Made by a program: the position numbers and the translations under genes
The notes under the pieces: generated by a model
Told to the model about the DNA's origin: nothing
Database searches by the model: none
What the model saw: only the letters and a program-made list of their open reading frames with translations
DNA from: Spirodela intermedia
Lineage: Eukaryota; Streptophyta; Magnoliopsida; Alismatales; Araceae
Length of the DNA: 64,000 bases
Reading direction: 5' to 3'
Assembly: GCA_902729315.2 (NCBI GenBank)
Contig: LR746279.1
Coordinates: 3,311,001-3,375,000 of the forward strand
Part shown: piece after piece, positions 46,711 to 56,777 of the stretch
How positions within the stretch are numbered: position 1 is the stretch's first letter
How the letters are laid out: every line of letters starts with the position of its first letter

Positions 46711-49400
46711 AATTACTGTCTTTATATTTTTTAATATTCTTTCTCCAATATTAATCTTAAAACCTTTTAGGTTCTAAATCAAAAGCATTCTACGATTTTT
46801 GAATTGGTTTGGTCTCTTTGTGCTACTCTCTATGAACACCCTCATTCTTGGGTTCTACTAGATCAATCATTCAACACTTGCAATCACTAATTACCTAGTT
46901 CAACTCTCATATAATTTTAAGCAAATCTCTTTTAATTTCATAGCTTTATGGAGCCAACTAATTAGAAATAACAACTCCCCATAGTGAATAAATAAGAATT
47001 TATTCATATGTTTTTCTGAGAAAGATTAGGAAAATTTTATTTTGAGTATTCTATATGATAATAATGAATGTGCGTGCATATCAAATTTGAAGAAGAGAAA
47101 GTTGATCAGAACTTAGTTTCATTGTCCTCTTCATGTTGGAAAGTTAGATGATTGTCAAAGATGTTTTCATTTATACTTGATGAAGGCAAATCACATAAAA
47201 TTATTTTTTATTCCACAATTCATTGCTTTCTTGTCTTTTGACTTAGGAATACTGCTAAAAAAATTACATGGAATGTTAGAAAGAAACTCAAAACGTTACA
47301 GAGGTAAGTGATAAATCTGCAGAACACAATAACTGCTGGAGTGGTATTAAATTTATTGAGAAATATAATTCAAAAACCTCTCATATTTTCCTTATCTCTT
47401 AACATTAAACTCTACAATTACTTAGAAATTTGAGTGGTTGGAAACTAATCTGATATGACCTTTAAAGAATTGTATATACTTTAGGAGTAGCCAATAGATG
47501 TTACTGTTAATATCAACATATAAATCTGAAACTTATCTATTCAAATAGTTTTGATAAGAATCATTCCAAAAAAATTGAGAACTCCTATCAAAATAAAGTA
47601 GTTATTTTTCAATTATAGTTATTTAAATTAGCTCAAATAAATCACAGATGTAAAATAGACTCATGAAACTATGATCTTGATAAGCAACATCATAAGTATT
47701 ATTCATTACTACCCATAAAAGCATAAGCAACAAAATGAGAGGTTCAAATTCAATCCATTAATTTGATATTTGAAAGTAATAAGTTATCATCATGACCATC
47801 CAGTAGAAATGCTAAGCTTTCAAGCTCATATTTTACTTCAAGAATTCTTGTTAATTTCAATGGGCTAATCATTACTTTCCAACAATAATAACTCAAGTAG
47901 ATATTAGTAGTTTCCACATAAATATACAAAGCAAAAATTTCAAGTGCAAAATTGATCAAATTTTAGAATTCAACATTATGTGGTTCAAATGCATTCATTG
48001 AATTCTTAGTTGGTATTTGTGATTATTAATTTGAATTCTTCCTAAATTTATATTCAATTAAATTCATGCTCATTCATCAAAGAATATTTACCAATAAATG
48101 AAGTTAATGGACAATAATTTTAATTTTATCTTTTAATTGATCTTATGTGTTGGTCATCATCAAAACATTATTCATTTAATACTTCCAAAAACTATAGTCT
48201 TAAACATGATTGATTTATAACATCATCACAATGTTGCAGTATTGTCAAATAAACGTAATTGATGGATATCATTTCTGTTAACTAATGTTAGACATAGATG
48301 GCGAATGGTCCATTTTTTCACTTGATTTATGCATTTTTTTTAATATTTAGAATAATTTGAAGAAAATTAAATATAATATATTATAAGCATTATTTTAAAA
48401 ATACATTATATCCCATGTAACTTTTTAAGATTATAAAAATTGTGATTTTTTATTTTATTATATCTGATGTATAACTCCTTTTAACATGCACATCCACCTC
48501 ACAAGAAATGCTAGCAACACAACTAATTTAGTTCATTACAGCGAAATAAAATTATGACAAATAAATAGAGGCTAAATCGTTGAAATATTAGCATCTAGTT
48601 GATTGAGACTATTTTATTTTTCTGATAACTGAAAAATGTAGGAAACAATATTCAAACTTTAGACAATAGAGTTTTATAAACATGGAAAACACGTTTCCTA
48701 TTAAAAAAGCATGCCTACACCGTTGGGATGACTTTTGTCCTCGTTTAGAAAATGATAGGATTTGACATCTTTGATTCCTACTTTTAAACTGTGTACACTG
48801 TTTTATAAATTCCTCGAAGTAGTTTATTTTTTCTTTAAAATCATTGAAAATTTCCTCACTTCCGCTTGGACCCAATGAATGCCAACGAACTGCTTGCCCG
48901 CGTTAGAATCGAAGCATTATTATTGAACTTATCCTTCATCATGATAATATCGTTGGTTATTCCGACTTACTATAAATATTTAAACTTTGGGCTCTGATCC
49001 TGTGATAACTTATATTCTATGCATCTGCGAAAAACTGATTAGTTAAAACACTGCTACTGGTCCCTTCAGAATTTTATAACGAAAGGTAGATACAGTCAAC
49101 GTAGATGTAAAATTTTGGTGTAGGGAAACACCTTCAGATCTCTCTCACGATTTGTAACTACAACATACTGTTCTGATAATGCAAATACTCGTTGTTAAGT
49201 CTCCCCCTCCCCCTCCCTCCTCCCTGGTAATTTGAAATATATACCAAATAAATATACAAACTGATGCGCATGTGTATGAACAAATGCGAGAACGATTGAA
49301 TCTGTTAAACTCTTCCTTTTAGAGTATTATCATTCATAAAGTATGGGCTAGGAAACTTTGGTTATCATGCTAACTGAGGACTTATCATCTTTCATTAGCA
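46711..49400. other. AT-rich intergenic DNA, no gene seen
   Basis: Only short frames. The longest minus frame, at 48609-48875, is Lys/Phe-rich and unrecognised, and I do not consider it a gene. Confidence 0.5.
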
Positions 49401-49759
49401 TAAAGTCATAATTTTTTTATTAGGTTGAGAGTTTACTTCCAGAATTTTGAGCCGCCGAAAAGTGGTTGTCATCAGTTTTACAGCCATTGTTAAATCTATG
49501 GGCTCTCAACTATACCACGGGGAACAGCTTGGATCATAAAGAAAAGGCTGCCGATGGATCTTCTAGGGTGGAAACTGAGCATCATTGAGCAGAAGATCAC
49601 TCAAGAGCAGCAAGAGTAGTATCAGGTTTGAGAAGAAATCTGAATAGATTCCAGAGTGCAGTAAACATTAGACTTATTCCAGAATATGTAATGCATGTTT
49701 AAATATTAGATCTCTATTGAAGTTAAGCTCAGCCCACACGGATCTTGGCAACAGCTTTA
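49401..49759 (-). repeat. Duplicated unit, copy 4 (3' flank of B2)
   Basis: Shared with the region after B1 in inverted orientation (AGCCCACACGGATCTTGGC at 49733-49751). Confidence 0.45.
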
Positions 49760-49948
49760 TCATTCAAATATTGGAGCAGCAGGTGGGTGAGAGTCTCGCA
49801 CATCCGCAGGAGGACGGTGCCCTTCGTCCTCCACTGAAGCCCTGAAGACCGGGGCAGATTCCTTGGTGACTGATAGGGACTGGACGGTCAACATGGAGAC
49901 TAGCAAGAAAAGCAAGAGGATTCTTCCCGGTGTTATCGCCCCCGCCAT
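49760..49948 (-). CDS. Small predicted secreted peptide, type B (B2)
   Basis: 62-residue frame from ATG on the minus strand. The start MAGAITPGR is followed by ILLLFLLVSMLTVQS as the signal peptide. The spacer SVTKESAPVFRASVEDEGH aligns with the spacer of B1, and the end VRDSHPPAAPIFE matches the second Pro/His repeat of B1. B1's first repeat and basic tail are missing. Promoter sequence, including a TATA box, is conserved with B1. It is divergent from the broken B3 copy, with about 560 bases between them. It is likely a functional or recently functional secreted peptide precursor; the function is unknown. Confidence 0.55.
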   Translation of the reverse strand: MAGAITPGRILLLFLLVSMLTVQSLSVTKESAPVFRASVEDEGHRPPADVRDSHPPAAPIFE

Positions 49949-50055
49949 GACCTATGCGCGTCTTTTCCTTCCAGCGACGGAACCCAGCAGAAGAACGATC
50001 GCTCCTTCTCACTACGTTACCTTTGATGGAGTCGAAAGACCTGGCAACTAGAGAA

Positions 50056-50067
50056 TGAGTTATATAG
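50056..50067 (-). promoter_or_regulatory. TATA box of peptide gene B2
   Basis: The minus strand reads GGCTATATAACTCATTCTC, 110-120 bases before the B2 ATG. Spacing and flanks are the same as at B1. Confidence 0.6.
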
Positions 50068-50505
50068 CCGAGGGCAGGTGCTCTCTCAGCCTTCCGTTCT
50101 CCGGATTCACACACAGTTCGTGATGAAAGGTTCGGTGGATGATTGGGTCGAACAACTAAAGATGGCAATCTGTGCAAACGAGGAAGTCAGAGCACGCGGA
50201 GCGAACCATGGTGATCGCTGAAAGGAGAAATTTTCAGTATGAATGAAGGAAAAACTCTGATGCAGTTTTCTTCCGCGTGCCTAGCGTTTCCTATGAATTA
50301 ACCTTAAATTAATCCAACTCGTTAGCCGCGACGGACCGACAAATCAAGTCCTGACTTCTCACCTGTACACAAAAGGGCTTCCTAATGTTTGACTATCCCG
50401 GTGTGAATATATGTACGGAAGTCCTCTTCACTCTTCCTAATGTTATTTCAGAGCACGTTGATGAAAACCACAGGAACCTGAGGTGGTTACTGTTGAGGGT
50501 GCTTT

Positions 50506-50942
50506 GTGAGCGAAGAACCTCCATATGTAACCAGGTTGACTAGAGGGCGCCTTCCCCTGGGGCCAGTCCTCTTCCTTTTCTTGGTGGTCTCCATGTCGAC
50601 GATCCGGTCCTCGTCGGTAACTAAGGAACCTACCCCGGTCTTTAGTGCTTCACTGGACGAAGAAGGGTTCTTGCGTAATAGGCTTGCGTAATAGGTCCTT
50701 GCCTTTTTTATATATTTATATAAGTGAGAAACGAACTGAGGCTAGTTGACTCTCTTGTCTTTTTTCTAGCAGGACGACATGCCTCTTCGTTCAGACAGAC
50801 AGCACATGTGCCAACAGAAGAAAACCATTCATGTAGTAAAGGTGGTCGATTTCTTCAGTTTACCTGCCCAGCCGATGTTGGTCACGAGGAGAAACTCCGC
50901 CAAGCAATTGCGTTGAAGCATCCACTACGGCCAAATCTATGA
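50506..50942 (+). pseudogene. Type B peptide gene fused to a Q exon (B3), start codon lost
   Basis: The first segment (to about 50674) encodes a signal peptide and spacer like those of B1: LPLGPVLFLFLVVSMSTIRS and VTKEPTPVFSASLDEEGF. The frame has no ATG before the signal peptide. An ATG at the aligned position (about 50524) is followed at once by a stop. A donor-like TTGC|GTAATAG occurs twice in tandem (at 50674 and 50687), and an acceptor TTTTTCTAGCAG ends at 50772. Joining 50674 to 50773 continues in frame for 57 codons (RQTAHVPTEENHSCSK..., FLQFTCPADVG) to TGA at 50940-50942. Relative to Q copy 2 the exon carries two small deletions that together restore the frame. It probably shows the original two-exon structure of a family member. 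Confidence 0.4.
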
Positions 50943-52559
50943 AGAGAGTAAAGACAGGAAGCGCCACGTTACATATTTCTTGCAAGCCACAACACAGAAG
51001 AATGCTGGCCTGAGAATAAATGAAATAGGAGAGAGAAGTTGCTCCTTTTTTTTGTCAATAACAAAAAGTTAATATTTTTGATGCCTTAAGATAAGAGGTG
51101 TATAATATCTGCATTTGCTCTTTCCTCTGTCTATAATTGAGCTACTTTTCATAACAACCTTATCTGTGATGGGCCTCCGTGTTGGCTTTAGTGTCTAGCT
51201 GGTCCTTGGATTTGCAAGTTATAGACCTTCCATCTTGTTCTCACATTGTACTTTGTCTATGGTCCATATGTTACAATCTCGTTTAACTTCCGTTATCAGA
51301 TCTCTCCTGTGTAGACAGTTTGATCACACAGACAAAATGAATATGTAAAAATTTTGGGTTGGAAAAGATTTAAATAGATACTGAGATTAGACAAAGAGAG
51401 GTAGTCAAAATAATTTGACAAATTTTCATGTGAAAGTCCCTAATCCACCGGAAGTTTCTTCATGACAACTTACTCTCTATTCTTGACATAAATTTCCAAG
51501 CAGATCTTCGTTGCTCGGTCGCCATTTTGTCTGGGAACTGTGTAAAGGAAGGTCATGTCGATAATGCGGTAGATGTAGTATTAACCTTACAGGGTTTTAA
51601 TCAACATGATATCGGTACCCACTGGGATTTTTCTTTTCACATGTTCGAAGAACGTAATTCCAATGGGACCTCAAAATAAACTATAGCTTCTTGACAGCAA
51701 TGGACAAGAGAAAAACTGAAAGCTTTTCTTGTTCATACTTTTCGATCCAGCTGATTATTGGTTCAACAGTGTGCGACAAATTGTTTCATTATAGCTCTCA
51801 ATTTTTACTCGTAATTTTCCTCCCAGAAAAAAACGTACAGCCGCAGATTTCGTTTGGAAAGATTGGAAGACATTTGGATATCATCTGTTTCCGAAGGAAC
51901 ATCATGGAATGATACAAATTCTTGGACATCATCGATTAGCGGAATTCCTTTTCATGTCATGTTTCTCCGTTCTTAGAAGCCAGGGATGCCATCCAGCACG
52001 ACAGTCCCCGTTTGAGTCTAAGAGTTCAGTCTAGCGCAGGCGACATCTGGTATTTAAGAGCTATCACAGGTGACCATGTTCTCAACCAGCACTGACCTGC
52101 CCATACTAATTTTTCATGCTAACCTCTCAGACCATGCAGATCGATAGTATGAGAATTCGCCGACACTATTTCTCCAGGATTTTTCGAACACTGGTAAGCT
52201 TGTCCCAAGCTTCCAACCATCGCATGATGTTTCAAATACCAACAGAAGATTCTCCCACCTGTACACGCTGCAGCAAGGGAAGGCCTCCATTCTCTCACTT
52301 TCTTTTCAGCCTGTCTCCGTTTAGTACAGTCACACAAACCCGATCACAGATTCGCAATTTTTCCATGTGCATGCACCGGCCGAGGTTGGGTATAATATAT
52401 GGGAATAACTGGTGATTTGAGTACACAGTACAGCAAAGATTTTACCCACTACCGATTCTCCAGTAGAGAAGGCTGATCATCAGTTATGGACGCCAAAAGC
52501 AATGAGTGATAAGCTTTTTTGTGGCTGTGCTTCTCGCTGACATCCGTTACTGGTGGTGA
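50943..52559. repeat. Duplicated unit, copy 4 (inverted) and following DNA
   Basis: Up to about 51620 it is the reverse of 17830-18390 (for example the CCTCCGTGTTGGCTTTAGTGTC match). From 51620 to 52560 I see no certain match. The frames 51691-51912 and 52116-52415 have no recognisable content. Confidence 0.5.
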
Positions 52560-54830
52560 CTGTGCGAACTAGAAAAGCTTTGTTAGATTCGAGCATGTTT
52601 CATAGGACCATTCCTCATTTCATAAATTTCATGGGGCATATTTCAACAGATAGGCACTTTAATTGAGACCAAAAGTAGAAAAAATCTTAAAATATCATAT
52701 TCCGGCGCTTTTGAAAATCTCCTGAAAATAAATTGGAATGAACGATCCTCAAGGACTTTCAAGGGTACGGCTCCCCAGTTTCTGTTGTCTATCGCAAAGG
52801 AAATCCCTTAGCTTAAACGGGTAAAGCTTCTTTTGTTACGATAAGGCAACCGTTAAGACAAGACACATCCTGTCAAGTTTTGATTTTTATGGTTCAAACA
52901 TAGAAGACAGAGAACATCTGTTCGGCCCCCCAGTTTCTCGGGTCAACCCTTTTCAAAGTCAAAAGATTATTGGGTTGTGCAGTAATTCCCTTGACTTCCG
53001 TGATCCCCCAGATTCAGTCTTCGTTGACCGCCGAAACTCCATGGCGAAATCAAACTCCAAATCGTTAGATTCCAAGAAACATGACTCTGCGGTTGCCGGT
53101 CTTACCCCGTTGCTACGTGCGAAAGAGACACGGTACCATCCCTAGACCCCAACTAACCGCAAATGGACGGGAGATTACACAGCTCCTCCTGGTGGTGCAA
53201 ACAGATGCCCGAGTGGCCCCGGCAACGGTTCTCTCACTTCTCTTGGCGCTGTCCTCGTCCCCAATTATTATCTCTGACCTCCAAAACGCCCTCGTGGGGT
53301 CGCGCTCGCCTCAGTGGTGCCACAGCTACGAAGCCAGCTGGGCACCTCAAGTAGCGAAGCCAGCATCGACCCCGCAGCGCCGGTATTCCGGGCTCTCTGT
53401 AGCTAAACAGGATTAGATCCAATGATCTACCCGGGTACTTCGGAGTCCGACTGCCTCAGCAACGTCTCACGCAAAACTCAGTTGTCTGCGTCTCCCTCTT
53501 TCCCCCTCTCCCATTCGTCCCTGCCGGTTTTCCTGCCCCTTTTTTCTTGGTAATTGCTTGATTTATACATCGACTACGCCGGAGGGAAGAGAGATCAGTG
53601 AATAATTAAGTATGATTTGTCTCATAGACTAGAGGATGATGGCATGTGATGACAGACCTCCTTGTCATTTCCTATTCTGTCTTAGCGCAAGGCATTTTGA
53701 TGCCATTTGTAGGTGAAGAGAGGCAGAACTAACTGCGAACGAAAATTCTTCACTGATCAGGGCAAAATCAGTGTTAATAATGATCCGTCAACAGGGTATT
53801 CAACCAGAAGAAAATAAAATTTACTTGCGCTTCAGTTTTTGGGATATTCTTTTAACAAATGAAAGAAAATAATCCTGACCTACCTGTGTCTAGTCTATTA
53901 TTTATTATCACCTGAAGGAGCAAGATGGAACAACATTCTATATTTGGTAAGTACAATCATTCTGTACTTTGGACTCTGACTAGAGAAATATGAGAATGAA
54001 TGCTGTATCATTAACTTCCAACGAACCTTGTACGTTTGTTTATGAATGAGCCCAGGTTATGCAAATAATGATGGTACAACATTATTATTCCAAATGCAAG
54101 AAAATAATCCTGCCATACTATGTTTATTTGCATAAACTGGGTCCATTCACAAAAGTACAAGGCTGGTTCAAAGATAATGATCAATATTCATTCTCATATT
54201 TTTTTAATAAACGTCTAGACACACATAAATCCACCCTACTTTCTAGGAAAATAATGTAAACTATAATGTTTAAAACGTATGAACCTATATCGTTGAACTT
54301 AGGAAATCATTTGTGCATATTTCCAGTTGCCTGGTTTTGGTTTCTTGAATCATCTACCTGAGAAACAAGTCATTAACATCAAATATGATGATGACCACAC
54401 GCCAGTTGATGTAAGATGAGGGTTGAAGATGATCGTCTCCCTCAATAATTCTGGAAATCATTTCATTTTACCACCGCGATGAAGCTTAATCATGATGCTT
54501 GCCTCCACTTAAGAAGAAATGATAAATATCAGCGGAGATATTCAGATAGTTGAATAGACCAATTCTTAGGCGTTTTCCCTATGCCCATATTTGTGTGGAA
54601 GGATTCTCCTACGTGGAAGTCAGACCACAGATTGGTTCCTATCCTCTTACTAGCCGCGAAGTCAGCGTTTTCTCTACAAGCAGGCGAAGCACTCCCTTTG
54701 AGATCCTGCTACTTGCAGCGGTTCCATTATAGCCATTAGAACGAGCAGAGCTCTATTCTTCAGAGGCATAGCTTCTTGGAAACTGTTGTGATGATTCGGT
54801 TTCTAGCTTTGTTGTCTGGATCATGACAAC
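52560..54830 (+). repeat. Duplicated unit, copy 5 (partial)
   Basis: It is collinear with 1190-2800 and 37750-39000. For instance GAAACATGACTCTGCGGTTGCCGGTCTTACCCC at 53077 corresponds to 1695 and 38268. It ends with a match to 17130-17210 of copy 2. No type A or B peptide frame is present in this copy. The 111-codon frame at 53081 is open only here and is probably chance. Confidence 0.6.
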
Positions 54831-55812
54831 AGTGCAAGTAAGAAGAGTCTTGAAGGGTCAACTCACCGCCGCCCCCCCGGTCCCCTCACGCTGCTGGGTG
54901 GTCAACCTGCTACCTTGGGATCAACGTATACTATCTTCCCTCTTTAGTCGTGCGTAAACTAATAGTTTGCGGATATTCTTTATCAGATAATTAATTGCAG
55001 TCCGTCAGAGGTGTCGGCAGCTCCTGAGAAGTGTGCTGGAACTTAATCTAACCTAGGAACTTAATCTCTCTCTCTCTCTCTCTCTCTGTCACTCCTGCTG
55101 TCTCGGTGTCTCATGGTCAGTCGGAAATGGTAGAGGTGGAGGTGATTGGGGGCCATCGAGCTGGGCCCGAGCTGCTTTCTTGGCCAACAGAGAAAACCCT
55201 AACTGGGCCACTTCGACCCATTAAACTATCTTTACTTCCCGCAGGAACTTCAATGGGATCACGCGTGTGGCACGTGCATGGACCGTGGGTCCTGGTTCGG
55301 GCGACGCACGTGCGGAGAGCTTCCAACCCCCTCGAGACTCCACCGTAAAATAAATATAAATATAAACATTTTGTACAGCCATTCATTTTAAGAGGATCCT
55401 GTTTTTTTTTATTTTTTTTATTTTAACGAATGAAGAAATCATTGAATTAGGATAAGAAAAATAAATAAATCCCACGTGGCGGCGTGAGATTTATTTACAA
55501 ATGTGGTCCCCGACGGGGAGATATTCCGATAAGATCCGGCGGGAGGGCGGGTCGGTCGTCCTTGTCCTCTCTCTGCGTCCTCTCGTTGTCTCTGAAAGTG
55601 ACTGCCGAGGGAGAACGACGGCAGCAGGTTGTGGGGTTCGTTTGTCCTCTTCTCACCCTTTTCTGTGGCTGGATTCCCCTCTTTCTCTCTCTCTCTCTCT
55701 CTCCCCTCCCCTTAGCTCTTGATCAGTGCACATACCACTCTCTCTCTCTCCATGACTTCAAGGTTCACTTATCGATGGATTTATCTCTCTCGCCAGCATA
55801 TAACTGCATATT

Positions 55813-55815
<3 letters not shown>

Positions 55816-55851
<36 letters not shown>
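55816..55851. repeat. (CT)n microsatellite
   Basis: About 18 uninterrupted CT units, one of the longest in the window. Confidence 0.95.
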
Positions 55852-55852
<1 letters not shown>

Positions 55853-56663
55853 ATACACATGTGACCAAGTAAATCAGCAAACATGTCCCCCCCCCCCTTC
55901 TCTCTCTCTCTGTCCGCCTCGTCTTAGAAGCCCATTTATCGGGGCAAATATCTCCCATCTCTCTCTCCACAACCATTTTTGTCCATCAGCTGCACGACTA
56001 TCTTCCTTGTCTCTCTCTCTCTACACGACTTGAACGCTTATCTATTTGTGCAACCAGCTCCCATCTCCATCTCCCCACAATCTCAACGCCTATTCACCTG
56101 TGCAACTACCTCTCCCTCTGCGACTTCAACCTCCACTTATCTCTGCAAATATCTTCTCTCTCCCACTGACTCACTCACTGTTCACCGCCATCTCCCCGAA
56201 GAAGAAAGTGAAGGCCACAGATGCCACGAAAGCAGAGGAGAAAGCCGCCCGCCCCGCTTTCAATGCAGAAAGCCCAAGAAGCCAGCAGAGGGACCAGCTC
56301 ACACTACCAACCCCTTCCTTCATGGCGCCGACCTAAAGGAAGGGGCTCTCTCTCTCTGACATCAGCTACCACTCCTCTCTCTACTCTCTCTCTCTCACTA
56401 GATTCCTGTGAGTCGCAGAGCCAACCAGCGAACAGTAAGAGTATCAGAGGTCAAAAGATCGGCCGGTCCACAGAGTGCTGGGAGGAGAAGAGGCGAGCGG
56501 AGGAAGGGCCACGCCGGATCCTCTATCTTGGGGCCTTTTTCTTCGTGCAGACGGAAGTGGCTCCACGGGTGGGTGGGGGGGAGGGGCCAGGCAAGAGCAC
56601 AACTGGGCGAGGAATTAATGGCGTCGATGCAGACGCCTCACAGCGAGGGAAGAAGAGGAAGAA

Positions 56664-56709
56664 CGGCGGCGGCGGCGGCGGCGGCGGTGGTGGTGGTGGT
56701 GGTGGTGGG
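56664..56709. repeat. (GGC)n(GGT)n microsatellite
   Basis: A compound trinucleotide repeat, about seven GGC followed by eight GGT units, roughly 70-115 bases beyond the AP2 gene's stop codon. It is therefore probably inside its 3' untranslated region, as GCC/ACC repeats in the mRNA. Confidence 0.9.
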
Positions 56710-56777
56710 TCAAATGGGCTCCATCGAATGGTGATCAAAGAGCCATTCTTTCTTCTGCAGCGGGGCCTAAAAAGGTC

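Larger units (their letters stand above)
54831..56766. other. CT-rich intergenic DNA beyond the AP2 gene 3' end
   Basis: No supported gene. It holds CT microsatellites at about 55063-55087, 55683-55703, 55736-55750 and 55816-55851. Many Ser/Leu-rich frames come from these repeats. Confidence 0.6.

Noticed and set aside
53081-53416. 111-codon frame in unit copy 5
   Set aside because: The aligned sequences at 1699 and 38272 are out of frame or stop early, so the frame is not conserved.
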